This document shows, one piece after another, positions 8,474 to 17,546 of a stretch of DNA of 64,000 nt. The translations under genes and the position numbers were made by a program. Below the pieces are notes generated by a model, which saw nothing but the letters and a program-made list of their open reading frames with translations, was not told the origin of the DNA and ran no database searches. How positions within the stretch are numbered: the stretch's first letter is position 1; every line of letters starts with the position of its first letter. Source of the DNA: Hahella sp. KA22. GTDB lineage: Bacteria > Pseudomonadota > Gammaproteobacteria > Pseudomonadales > Oleiphilaceae. The stretch lies in contig NZ_CP035490.1 of NCBI RefSeq assembly GCF_004135205.1, positions 2,373,501-2,437,500 on the forward strand, in the 5' to 3' direction.

Positions 8474-10422
8474 TAACAGGTTTTGAAGCGGCCGACGTTT
8501 TCCTGCAACTGCGATGACAGTTGATTGATATTCTCGCTGTTGGATGAGGTGGTGTTCACCTGCCGCCAGCTTTCATCCAGCAACGCCTCCAGGGTATGCA
8601 TGCTTTGCGCAATGCCTTCCGCGTGCTTGGCCTGCTCCTCTGTGGTTTTGGCCACCTGGTCGATCAGATCGCTGGCCTCCGCAATGCCGCTGTTGGTTTG
8701 ATCCACGGTGACAGCCAATGTGCTCATCTGCGATACGCTGTTTTGCGTCATGCTGTTGCTCAGATTGATCATCTTTTCCGTTTCTTCGGCGTCTTTTTGC
8801 AGGCCTTCCATGATTTCACGAATTTCTTCGGTGGAATCCCGGGTGCGTAACGCCAGTTGTCTGACTTCATCCGCCACGACGGCGAAGCCGCGGCCATGCT
8901 CGCCGGCGCGGGCGGCTTCGATCGCCGCGTTCAGCGCAAGCAGGTTGGTTTGTTCAGCGATATTGTTGATGACCTGCAGCACTTCTGAGACTTTCTGGCT
9001 GCTGCTGGCCAGGCGCTGCATGGAGGCGTATGAGGTCTCCATTTGCTGGGCCAGTCGGGAAAGCGTGTCGGTATTGTTTTGCAGCAGGCGTTTCCCGTTG
9101 TCCGACTGTGAGGCGATGGATTGGGCGATTTCCAGCAGTTTGCCCGCCTGTTGCGCAATATCCCGGAAACTGTGGGAGATCAGTTGGGTGGATTCTGAGA
9201 CGGTGACGAATTCGGCTTTTTGTTGCTCCAGGCAGTTTTCGCCTTGATGAGCCACATCCTGTAAAGACTCTGCGGATTGACCCAGTTCCTGGGACTTGTC
9301 GTTGATACTGATGCATATCTGCTGAATGAGTTCGACGAAACGGTTGAATGCCCGTGCAAGCCGGCCAAGCTCATCCTGTCCCAGATAAGTCAGGCGCCGG
9401 GTGAGATCGCCGCCGCCCTGGGCGATGTCCTCCATAGTAGCGACCACATCTTTAATGGGTTTGCTGATCAGCCGTGACACCAGAGCAGTCAACACCGTGG
9501 AAATGACCAGCGTCACCACCAGGAACAACAGCATTTTCACAATATTGGAGTCCAGTGATTCCGCGATGTAGCCGCTGACGCTGCGCAAGTCGCTCCAGAT
9601 ACTGGCTTGCTCCTCCGCCACAATATTCAGAGTGTCGTTGACCAGGGGACGCAGCTCGCTGTCCAGCAAACTGTTTTGGCTGCGCGCCACATCGAAGATG
9701 GTTTTGGCTTTGCTTTCAAATTGTTTCACCAGCCCGTCGATCTCTCCGATCCATTTTTCATGTTCGGGCTTGCGCAGATGTTTCTTCAGATCAATCACGG
9801 CGTTTTGCGCCCCGTAGATCTCCATCAGGAAGGCGTCGGTCTCGGTGGGGGAGCCGGTGCGCAGGAATGCGTTCAGATTAATGAGGGCGGCTTGTATGTG
9901 ATTGCTGACCAGGATGGTCCACTGGATCAACACCTGGGCGCTGGAGGGGTCAAGCGTCACCCTGATATTGTTAGATAACTCCAGGGTTTTCGGCACAAGG
10001 GTTTCCTGCACCGTGGCGATGCCGCTGCGCAGCTCGCGGTTTTTCGGCAGCAGGTTGTTGCGAAACAGGTCGTCGATACGCAGGCTGGCGGTTTGCAGGG
10101 CGTCGGCGCTTTTCAGTTTGGTGAAATTGGCGTCGGAGAAATACTCTTGCGCCTGAGCGCTGGCCTGATTGTACTCTTCCAGTGTTTTATCAGTCGGCGT
10201 GCGCAGATATTGCTGTTGCAGACTGGCGCGGGTGGACAGATTGGCGCTGAGGTCGCTGGTCAAACGCGCAGTCGGCTCGATGACGGTCGAGAAGTGATTG
10301 GCGCGGGTGGTGATTTCCCGCAGCGACGCGATCACCATCAGCGCATAGGCCAGCAGCAGGAGCAGGATCAGCGCCGGAACCAGGCTCAACTTCAGCATCA
10401 ATGGAAGATTCTGCAGACGCAT
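8473..10422 (-). CDS. Methyl-accepting chemotaxis protein
   Basis: A 649-aa transmembrane chemoreceptor. One membrane helix lies near residues 11-33, followed by a roughly 260-residue periplasmic helical sensor region, a second helix near 297-320, a HAMP linker containing ISKPIKDVV and [11 protein letters not shown], and a cytoplasmic signalling hairpin whose tip reads [20 protein letters not shown]. The last residues (GRFKTC) lack the CheR/CheB-docking pentapeptide. The ligand is not predictable. GAGG lies 7 bases upstream of ATG. It is the second gene of a two-gene unit, 26 bases after a gene for a secreted protein, which suggests the two products work together. Confidence 0.95.
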   Translation of the reverse strand: MRLQNLPLMLKLSLVPALILLLLLAYALMVIASLREITTRANHFSTVIEPTARLTSDLSANLSTRASLQQQYLRTPTDKTLEEYNQASAQAQEYFSDANFTKLKSADALQTASLRIDDLFRNNLLPKNRELRSGIATVQETLVPKTLELSNNIRVTLDPSSAQVLIQWTILVSNHIQAALINLNAFLRTGSPTETDAFLMEIYGAQNAVIDLKKHLRKPEHEKWIGEIDGLVKQFESKAKTIFDVARSQNSLLDSELRPLVNDTLNIVAEEQASIWSDLRSVSGYIAESLDSNIVKMLLFLVVTLVISTVLTALVSRLISKPIKDVVATMEDIAQGGGDLTRRLTYLGQDELGRLARAFNRFVELIQQICISINDKSQELGQSAESLQDVAHQGENCLEQQKAEFVTVSESTQLISHSFRDIAQQAGKLLEIAQSIASQSDNGKRLLQNNTDTLSRLAQQMETSYASMQRLASSSQKVSEVLQVINNIAEQTNLLALNAAIEAARAGEHGRGFAVVADEVRQLALRTRDSTEEIREIMEGLQKDAEETEKMINLSNSMTQNSVSQMSTLAVTVDQTNSGIAEASDLIDQVAKTTEEQAKHAEGIAQSMHTLEALLDESWRQVNTTSSNSENINQLSSQLQENVGRFKTC

Positions 10423-10448
10423 TCCGCACCTCAGTTGTTACATCGCTA

Positions 10449-11369
10449 TTAACCCGCTGGAGTCATACCGCTCAGCAGGCTTATCAGCAAATCATGGATT
10501 TTTTTCGCCTGCGCATACAGACTGTTCAGGGAGGCGTTGGCCTCTCCCGATGGCGCCAGGCTGCGCTGCTCGATATTGAGGCTGGCTTTCATGCGATGGA
10601 TCTCCGCCAGCACGCTGCGTGCGCCGTCGTAAGCATCCAGCACGGTCAAGGCGCCGCTGGGGATGGCTTCCGGACTGGTGGGCTCCACCTCCAGATTACG
10701 TTGCAGCCTGCCAAGCAGATGGTAGTCCTGGTATAGCGCGAGCATCACATCACGGATGCTCTTATCGCTGTACTGATTCTTTTGCGGCTCGATGAATTTA
10801 AGATTCTGCGCCCGGGCCAGCAACCGAAGCTCATCTTCGATCAACTTGAATTGTTTTTGCGTATCGCCGATATCAGGCGGCGGCGCCAGCACGGACAGTA
10901 CATTGGTGAGTTTCCATAAGCTCTGGTAGACATCGGCGCCGGACTTGCCCAAGGGGCGTTCGAACTCCGCTTCCGTACTGATGGATTTGGCCTCCAGAAT
11001 GGCGTTGAGGCCCTGGTCCGCTTGCTCCAACAGATCGTATACGTCTTTAGGTCTGAAAATCTGGAAGGGGAGTTGCTTATCTTCGATGGGGGGCAGGTTG
11101 TTCAATGTCATCAACTGACGAATTTGCGCATAGGCGTCCAGCGCCTTCGCGTAAACCTGATTGGGCAATTTGTCCTGAAATACCGGCGCGTCAGATTCAT
11201 CAACAGATTTGTTCTGAGCGGCGATCAGGCGCTGGGCCTTGATCTGCATCTGTTCGCTGATCTGGAAGACGTTGTTGTTATTGATTATCGCTGCGCCGAC
11301 ATGGCCGCTGAACGCCCACGCCGCCAGCAGATACAACAACCATCCCGGTCGAATCCGCGGGATCACCAT
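10449..11369 (-). CDS. Secreted helical protein cotranscribed with a chemoreceptor, 306 aa
   Basis: I do not recognise a named family. The N-terminus (residues 1-27) has basic residues, a hydrophobic core and a plausible cleavage after HVGAA, so the product is probably periplasmic. The rest is Leu/Gln/Ala-rich and predicted to be helical, with no Cys and no membrane helix. GAGG lies 8 bases before ATG. The stop is only 26 bases from the chemoreceptor start downstream on the same strand. From this context it may be a ligand-binding partner or modulator of that receptor; this is inference. Confidence 0.8.
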   Translation of the reverse strand: MVIPRIRPGWLLYLLAAWAFSGHVGAAIINNNNVFQISEQMQIKAQRLIAAQNKSVDESDAPVFQDKLPNQVYAKALDAYAQIRQLMTLNNLPPIEDKQLPFQIFRPKDVYDLLEQADQGLNAILEAKSISTEAEFERPLGKSGADVYQSLWKLTNVLSVLAPPPDIGDTQKQFKLIEDELRLLARAQNLKFIEPQKNQYSDKSIRDVMLALYQDYHLLGRLQRNLEVEPTSPEAIPSGALTVLDAYDGARSVLAEIHRMKASLNIEQRSLAPSGEANASLNSLYAQAKKIHDLLISLLSGMTPAG

Positions 11370-11444
11370 ATAGCCGGCCTCAATAGTATGACTTACTTTA
11401 AGACTAGCAATAGCTATAAAGAGTGCAAATAAGCGTCGCTTGGA

Positions 11445-12119
11445 TCAATGACTTAGCAGAGAATTTAAATGCGGCAACACATTCTCCACCAATAGCGGCT
11501 GGCCCTTGGCGTTGGGGTGAATGCCGTCAGACTGCATCAAACTGGGATCAAGCGCGACGTTATCCAAAAGGAAGGGGACTAACGTGACTTTTTGTTCACT
11601 GGCCAGGTCTTGGTAGATCTGATGGAATCCTTCAGCATAGGCCGGTCCATAGTTGGGCGGAATGCGCATGCCGATCAGCATGGCCTTTGCGCCGGCGCCA
11701 GCGATGCTTTCCAGCATGGACGCCAGATTGTTTTTAATGATGTTGAGGGGAAAACCGCGCAGCCCGTCGTTGCCGCCCAGCTCCAGCAGCACGATATCCG
11801 GCTTGTGATCTTGCAATAACGCCGACAGGCGGGCGCGACCGCCGCCGGTGGTTTCGCCGGAAATGCTGGCGTTGATCAGGGTGAGGTTGGGGTAGGTGGC
11901 GCGCAGCTCGTTTTCCATCAGCGTGATCCAGCCGGATTCCAGCGGAATGCCATAAGCGGCGCTGAGACTGTCCCCTAACACGACGATTTTTACCGGTTGC
12001 GATTTATCTGTGACAGCCTGTGCGATAGGGCTTACCATCAGGCAGCAGAGCGCAAATAAAGTCCAGACGTACTTGATGACATGACGTTGAAACAGATTGA
12101 GGAATGAGGTTGCTAGCAT
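11445..12119 (-). CDS. tesA: Arylesterase / acyl-CoA thioesterase I (SGNH hydrolase)
   Basis: A periplasmic SGNH-family esterase of TesA type. The GDSLSAAYG block contains the nucleophile (Ser51 when started at 12119), GGND supplies the oxyanion residues and DGIHPNA carries the catalytic Asp-x-x-His. Residues 1-35 are a signal peptide ending AQA. The frame stays open upstream to 12284, but that part overlaps the divergent ABC gene and is not TesA-like; ATG at 12119 gives 224 aa. TesA hydrolyses thioesters and esters of long acyl chains. The gene is divergent from the ABC pair as in many proteobacteria, and its start codon overlaps that of the ABC gene. Confidence 0.92.
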   Translation of the reverse strand: MLATSFLNLFQRHVIKYVWTLFALCCLMVSPIAQAVTDKSQPVKIVVLGDSLSAAYGIPLESGWITLMENELRATYPNLTLINASISGETTGGGRARLSALLQDHKPDIVLLELGGNDGLRGFPLNIIKNNLASMLESIAGAGAKAMLIGMRIPPNYGPAYAEGFHQIYQDLASEQKVTLVPFLLDNVALDPSLMQSDGIHPNAKGQPLLVENVLPHLNSLLSH

Positions 12120-12795
12120 GACTTCGGTAGATGTACTTGAGGTTAAATCGCTGACGAAAAGTGTCTCCAATGGTAGCGGTCGTCTGGACATATTGAAAGG
12201 CGTCGATATACAAATCAAGGTGGGAGAGTCGCTGGCGATTATCGGGCGCTCCGGCTCAGGCAAGACCACTCTGCTGAGCATCATGGCGGGCCTTGACCTG
12301 CCGTCAGCGGGTCAGGTGCGTATGCTGGGCAAGGATCTGGCGCAACTGGACGAAGATGGCCGCGCGGCGATTCGCGCTCAACATGTCGGTTTTGTTTTTC
12401 AATCCTTTCAGCTTATTCCCACCATGACGGCTCTGGAAAATGTGATGTTGCCCCTGGATCTCGCTGGCGCCGCGGACAGCCGTGAGCGGGCGCGCCAGTG
12501 GTTGGACCGGGTTGGACTGTTGGAGCGGGAAGGGCATTACCCGCGCCAGTTGTCCGGAGGCGAGCAACAGCGGGTTGCTGTGGCCAGGGCCTTCGCCACG
12601 GAGCCTGATATTCTATTTGCGGATGAACCCACTGGAAATCTGGATCTGGAAACCGGGCAGCACATCATGGATCTGCTGTTCGACCTGAACAAGCAGCATT
12701 CAACGACGTTGATACTGGTCACCCATGACCGCGAACTGGCGGGCCGCTGCGGGCGTTCTCTGGCGCTGGATCAAGGCGTTCTGGAGGCCGCGTAA
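12118..12795 (+). CDS. ybbA: ABC transporter ATP-binding protein, YbbA/LolD type
   Basis: A 225-aa ATPase of the MacB/LolD class. It has Walker A GRSGSGKT (residues 43-50), Q-loop FQSFQL, signature LSGGEQQR, Walker B ILFADEP and an H-loop in VTHDRE. ATG at 12118 is chosen because GAGG lies 8 bases upstream; ATG at 12097 is less well placed. The stop codon overlaps the start of the permease gene by one base (TAATG), so the two are translationally coupled and form one transporter. The tesA-ybbA-ybbP arrangement is conserved in proteobacteria; the substrate is not established. Confidence 0.93.
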   Translation: MTSVDVLEVKSLTKSVSNGSGRLDILKGVDIQIKVGESLAIIGRSGSGKTTLLSIMAGLDLPSAGQVRMLGKDLAQLDEDGRAAIRAQHVGFVFQSFQLIPTMTALENVMLPLDLAGAADSRERARQWLDRVGLLEREGHYPRQLSGGEQQRVAVARAFATEPDILFADEPTGNLDLETGQHIMDLLFDLNKQHSTTLILVTHDRELAGRCGRSLALDQGVLEAA

Positions 12796-15314
12796 TGACA
12801 GGTTCTACGCGACCGCTGCAACTCTGGCTGAGAGAGTGGAGACAGCCTTCATTCCGTTTGTTGTGGCTTGCGCTGTTTGTCGCTGTGCTGACGGTGGCGT
12901 CGATCACGGCCTTTACCGGGCGATTGAAGGCGGTTTTCGATGACGGCGCCTCCCGGTTCCTCGGTGGCGATCAGGTAATCGAAAGCTCCGGCAATCTTTC
13001 CGACGCCTGGGTGAAAGAAGCGCAGAAATTGGGTTTGGAGACCGCGTTCACGCTGGAATTCTCCACCATGTTGAACCGTGGCGATCAGTTTCAATTGGTC
13101 GCAGTCAAAGCGGTGGATGAAGGGTATCCGCTGAAAGGCGAAGTGGGCGTGGTGACTCAGGCAGGCGCTCCCTCGCAGACGGTGAAGCAGGGGCCGGCGC
13201 AAGGCGAAGTCTGGCTGGCGCCAAGACTGTTCTCCCTGCTGGGCGTGCAGTTGGGGGACGCCGTTGGCGTTGGGCATAAGCAGTTAAAAGTGACCGGGTT
13301 ACTGACGAAGGAGCCTGACCCTTCTTTTTCTTTCATGAATGTGGCCCCCCGCGTTTTGATGAACTACGAGGATGTCGCCGCCACGGCGGTGGCGCAGCCT
13401 GGAAGCCGCTTGAAATATCGCCTGCTGCTGGCCGGCGACGAGCCGCGACTGGAGCAGTTCAATGCGGACATTGCGTCGTCACTGACCGCCTCCGAGCGCA
13501 TCGTCTCAGCGAAAGACGGTCGTCCGGCAGTCTCGCGGGCGATAGAGCGGGCCGAGCGTTATCTGTTATTAGGCGGCGTATTGGGCGTGCTGCTGGCGGC
13601 GGTGGCGCTCACCGTCACGGCGCAGTATTACGCTCAGCAGCAGAAAGACACGGTGGCTCTGCTGAAAACCCTGGGGTGTCGCAGTGGTCAGCTACGCATG
13701 CGTTTTGCGTCACTGTTGTTAATTTCCGCCGTAACCGCGTCGATATTGGGGCTGGGGTGCGGGCTGCTCTTTGAGCAATGGGCGGTGTGGGCCATGGGCG
13801 ATATGCTGCCGCCGCTGCATACATCCTTGCCTCTTAATTGGATCTGGTTGCCGCTGCTGACACTGGCGATTGTACTGGCGGCGTTCGCCTGGCCGGTGTT
13901 TCGGGCCCTGGCCAAGCAACCCCCCATGTTTATTCTGCGGCAGGCGGCGGCCAATGCGGACTTTCAGCGCATGCTTGGATTCTCCAAGTCGCGCATGCTG
14001 TCCGCCCTGATCGGCTTTGCGGCGTTGTTGATGGTCTACAGCGGTGAATTAACCATCGTCGCTGCTGTATTGGTCGGACTGGCGGTGATGATCGCCGTAG
14101 CGGCCTGGCTCATGAAAATGTGGGTGAAGCTGCGTCCGCCGCGTCGCACGGTCACCCCGGGGGCGCTGCGGGCCGGCGCCGATCAGTTGAAGCGTCGCCC
14201 CTGGTCGACGGTGCCGCACGTACTGGCGCTGGGCAGCGCCTGGGCTTTGCTGTTGACCCTGTTTCTGGTGCGAACGGAGCTGGTGGATAACTGGCGGGCG
14301 CAAATTCCGGAAAATGCGCCGAATCACTTCTTTATCAACATCGCTCCCTATGAAGTGGAGCCGATGCGAACCTTGTTCGAGCAGAATAATATCGCTGCGG
14401 CGCCATTGTATCCCATGGTGCGCGGCCGTCTGACCCATATCAACGGCGAACCTGTGCGGACGGTGGTCAGCAAGGAGCGAGAGGTCGGCGCTTTGAACCG
14501 GGAACTCAATCTAACCTGGATGGCGGATCTGCCGGAAGATAACCGAATCCTGAGCGGTACCTGGTGGGATGGGGCGTCGAGCGCGCAAGGCGGCGTTCCC
14601 GGCGTGTCGATTGAAAGCCAGTTGGCGCAGCGACTTGACGTGAAGCTGGGGGACGCTCTGACTTTCCAGATCGGCGGCGCTACATTGGAGTCGAAAGTAC
14701 AGAGCATTCGCAGCGTACAGTGGGACAGCCTTAAGCCTAACTTTTACATGGCTTTCGCGCCCGGCGCCCTGGATGGCTTCGCTGCGACCTATCTGACCAG
14801 CGCTTATCTGGGCGATAACAAAACTGAGATGGTGAACCAGATTAATCGCCAGTTTCCCACCGTGTCGGTGCTGGAGTTGGATCAATTTGTGGTGAAAGTG
14901 CGGGAAGTCATCGCGCAGGTGTCTTTGGCGATAGAAGCGTTATTGGCGCTGATTTTCGCGGCGGCGCTGTTGGTGGTGGCGTCGTTGCTGGCGCGCGAGG
15001 CGCCTTCGCGACGTGCGGAGACTGCGCTGTTTCGGGCGCTGGGCGCCCACCGGCGCGTTGTAATTGGCGCGACCGTAGGAGAGTTCAGCCTGATTGGCGC
15101 CTTTGCCGGCGTCATGGGCGTTATCGTGGCCGAGAGCGTGGCGGGATTTCTGCAATATCGACTGTTTGAGCTGCCTTTTAGCCTGCACTGGGAGTTGTGG
15201 TTGCTGGCGCCGCTAATCAGCGCCGCTGCGACGGCGGCTTATGCATACTGGCGTTTACGGGGCGCTCTGCTGGCTCCCCCTCATGCGACGTTGCAATCCG
15301 GCTTCGTTGAGTAG
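12795..15314 (+). CDS. ybbP: ABC transporter permease with FtsX domains, YbbP type
   Basis: An 839-aa inner-membrane protein: one membrane helix near residues 22-42, a periplasmic region (about 45-250), a block of FtsX-type helices (about 255-440), a second periplasmic region (about 485-700) and a C-terminal group of three helices (about 705-830). This duplicated MacB/FtsX architecture fits YbbP-like mechanotransmitting exporters that move lipids or lipoproteins rather than small solutes. It is coupled to the ATPase gene by a one-base overlap. Confidence 0.92.
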   Translation: MTGSTRPLQLWLREWRQPSFRLLWLALFVAVLTVASITAFTGRLKAVFDDGASRFLGGDQVIESSGNLSDAWVKEAQKLGLETAFTLEFSTMLNRGDQFQLVAVKAVDEGYPLKGEVGVVTQAGAPSQTVKQGPAQGEVWLAPRLFSLLGVQLGDAVGVGHKQLKVTGLLTKEPDPSFSFMNVAPRVLMNYEDVAATAVAQPGSRLKYRLLLAGDEPRLEQFNADIASSLTASERIVSAKDGRPAVSRAIERAERYLLLGGVLGVLLAAVALTVTAQYYAQQQKDTVALLKTLGCRSGQLRMRFASLLLISAVTASILGLGCGLLFEQWAVWAMGDMLPPLHTSLPLNWIWLPLLTLAIVLAAFAWPVFRALAKQPPMFILRQAAANADFQRMLGFSKSRMLSALIGFAALLMVYSGELTIVAAVLVGLAVMIAVAAWLMKMWVKLRPPRRTVTPGALRAGADQLKRRPWSTVPHVLALGSAWALLLTLFLVRTELVDNWRAQIPENAPNHFFINIAPYEVEPMRTLFEQNNIAAAPLYPMVRGRLTHINGEPVRTVVSKEREVGALNRELNLTWMADLPEDNRILSGTWWDGASSAQGGVPGVSIESQLAQRLDVKLGDALTFQIGGATLESKVQSIRSVQWDSLKPNFYMAFAPGALDGFAATYLTSAYLGDNKTEMVNQINRQFPTVSVLELDQFVVKVREVIAQVSLAIEALLALIFAAALLVVASLLAREAPSRRAETALFRALGAHRRVVIGATVGEFSLIGAFAGVMGVIVAESVAGFLQYRLFELPFSLHWELWLLAPLISAAATAAYAYWRLRGALLAPPHATLQSGFVE

Positions 15315-15324
15315 GCTGGCGTAA

Positions 15325-16605
15325 ATGGCGGAGGCGGTTACGCAGGCATGCAAGCCATGCAAGGCGGTGGTCAAGTATCTGCGGGAATACGCGGAAGCGG
15401 AAAGCCAGGCGCTTGCGGGCATAGAGGGACGCTGGCGCGGCGTTATTATCATTCCAGCCTTTGCTGAGGATTATGCAGGGCTTAAGCGCGTCGCGGCATC
15501 TTTAACTCACGCCGATTGCTTGCAAATCTGGGTGATCAACGCGCCGGTATCGGCGGATGCGGGTGCATTGGCGGCGACCCAGGCGTGTTTGCGGCGCGCG
15601 CAAAGCGAAGGCCGTATCCTGTGGCGCCACGCCAATGTGGAACTGTTGGAGATTGGTGGCGCAGCTGTCCTGCTGGTGGATCGGTGCGCTCAGGAAACCC
15701 TGATTCCCAAAGAGCAGGGGGTGGGGCTGGCCCGCAAAATCGGCGGCGATATGGCTTTGGCTTTGATCGCGAGCGGCTACCTGCAAACTACGTGGATTCA
15801 CTTCACCGACGCTGACGCGGAGCTTCCTGCGGATTATTTCGATCAAGCGGCCCAAGCTGACGGCGGCGTCGCGCTGGTTTACCCGTTTCGCCACCGTGGC
15901 GAAGGCGACGCGAGACAGCAACGTCTGATGCGAATTTATGACAACAAGTTACGCAGCTACGTGGTGGGTTTGCAGGCGGCGGGGTCTCCCTATGCGTATC
16001 ACACTATCGGCAGCACACTGGCTTGTCGCGCGGACGCCTACGCGATGGTGCGAGGAATGCCTTTGCGTGCGGCGGGGGAAGACTTTTACCTGCTTAACAA
16101 GCTCGCCAAGCTGGGTCCGGTATTGCAGCCGCAAGGCGAAGCAATCGTTTTAAGCGGGCGGCTGAGCAGCCGGGTTCCTTTTGGAACCGGGCCAGCGCTG
16201 CAAACGGCGCTGGAAGGTGAGGGTGCGATGGCCTTCTATCACCCGGCGACCTACCCGTGTTTACACATACTTTTGCAATCCGTGGCGATGCTGTGGCGTC
16301 TGCGGGAACAGCCGGAAGCGTCGATATCTAAGCTCGCCGAGGCGTTAAGCGCGTACACCGGGCGCGCGGATTTAGCCAATCAGGCTCTGGAGGCGTTCGC
16401 TGTCGCCGGAGCAGTGCGTCGTTTTGCTGCGCAATCCTCCACTGAGCAAGTCTTCCGTCGCCACTTTCACTGTTGGTTCGACGGATTTCAGACGCTTAAA
16501 TGGATACACTGGTGGCGGGACAACCTGTATCCCAGTATCTACTGTGAACAGGATGAACAAGTACGCGCTTTGATGAATGAAATAGAGGATAAGGACGAAG
16601 TATGA
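15325..16605 (+). CDS. Glycosyltransferase-like (GT-A) protein, 426 aa
   Basis: The N-terminal half has GT2/GT-A features: a VIIIPAFAED strand-loop near residue 37, FTDADAELP near 155 (a DxD-type metal/nucleotide motif), HTIGSTLACRADAY near 226, and AGEDFYLL near 252 resembling the ED catalytic motif. No membrane helix is obvious, so it is probably cytosolic. The C-terminal 130 residues are unfamiliar. It starts 10 bases after ybbP and overlaps the hydrolase gene by 4 bases, so it may belong to the same operon. Nucleotide-sugar transferase activity is inferred from motifs only. Confidence 0.78.
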   Translation: MAEAVTQACKPCKAVVKYLREYAEAESQALAGIEGRWRGVIIIPAFAEDYAGLKRVAASLTHADCLQIWVINAPVSADAGALAATQACLRRAQSEGRILWRHANVELLEIGGAAVLLVDRCAQETLIPKEQGVGLARKIGGDMALALIASGYLQTTWIHFTDADAELPADYFDQAAQADGGVALVYPFRHRGEGDARQQRLMRIYDNKLRSYVVGLQAAGSPYAYHTIGSTLACRADAYAMVRGMPLRAAGEDFYLLNKLAKLGPVLQPQGEAIVLSGRLSSRVPFGTGPALQTALEGEGAMAFYHPATYPCLHILLQSVAMLWRLREQPEASISKLAEALSAYTGRADLANQALEAFAVAGAVRRFAAQSSTEQVFRRHFHCWFDGFQTLKWIHWWRDNLYPSIYCEQDEQVRALMNEIEDKDEV

Positions 16606-17546
16606 GCCAAGCCTCACTCTCTGGTATGCCCGATGTGCATAAGGCCGCGCCGGAGTCGCTACTAGTGACGTTAACTCCCTGGGAGTATGCCGCGGAGCCG
16701 GGAATGATGATTCGAGGCTGGCGCAGCCGCCCCTCGGGCAAACCGATACTGCACTTTATGCATGGCAACGGTTTCTGTGGATTAACCTATGAGCCTTTGT
16801 TGCGCCTGCTCGCCGAGCATTACGACTTGTTTCTCAGCGACGCGCAGGGACATGGCGACAGCGACGCCGGTGGGTCGTTTCGCGGCTGGAATGCAACGGC
16901 GGAAACCGCCTACGCCGCCTGGCGGCATTTTCGTGCGGATTATGGCGCGGTTCCGGCGCTAGGCATGGGACACAGTTTCGGCGGCGTGTTGACGACGCTG
17001 ATCGCCGCGGCCCACCAGGATGCGTTCGATCAGGTGGTGGCGCTGGACCCGGTCTATTTCACTCCAACCATGTTGCGAGCGCTGACCGCCTATCGCTGGT
17101 TGCGATTGCGCGCCCCCAATCCCTTGGCGGCGCGGGCCGAAAACCGGCGCGATGGCTGGGACGACATAGCGGCGGCGCGTGAGTATTTTGAGGGACGCGG
17201 GATGCTCAAAGGCTGGCGCGCCGACGCATTGGACGCCTATATCCAGCATGCGCTGCAGGAATCCGAGCAGGGATTGACCCTGAAGTGTCCGCCACGTTTG
17301 GAGGCGGCGGTGTTCGCAACCTTTCCAGATAGACTGTGGCCTGCCATCAAACACGTGCGCCAACCCATGGCGATTATTTATGGGGAAAGCTCTTATCCAT
17401 TCGTTGTGAAGTCCGCGCAGCGGGCGGCGTCCGTCAATCGAAGGGTGCGATTACAATCGCTTCCGGGCGGACATTGTTTTATGCAGGAAGATCCAGACGC
17501 CGCCTTCGCACATATCCTGGCTTTGGCGGCGTCCGCTGAGGGTTAG
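16602..17546 (+). CDS. Alpha/beta hydrolase
   Basis: A 314-aa alpha/beta-hydrolase fold protein. The oxyanion-loop motif HGNGF is near residue 54, SDAQGHGDS near 79, the nucleophile elbow GHSFGG has Ser125, and the C-terminal PGGHCF provides the catalytic His. The substrate cannot be predicted. ATG overlaps the previous stop by four bases (ATGA), so it is translationally coupled to the glycosyltransferase-like gene. It converges with the M48 lipoprotein gene: the two stop codons overlap over 17543-17546. Confidence 0.88.
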   Translation: MSQASLSGMPDVHKAAPESLLVTLTPWEYAAEPGMMIRGWRSRPSGKPILHFMHGNGFCGLTYEPLLRLLAEHYDLFLSDAQGHGDSDAGGSFRGWNATAETAYAAWRHFRADYGAVPALGMGHSFGGVLTTLIAAAHQDAFDQVVALDPVYFTPTMLRALTAYRWLRLRAPNPLAARAENRRDGWDDIAAAREYFEGRGMLKGWRADALDAYIQHALQESEQGLTLKCPPRLEAAVFATFPDRLWPAIKHVRQPMAIIYGESSYPFVVKSAQRAASVNRRVRLQSLPGGHCFMQEDPDAAFAHILALAASAEG

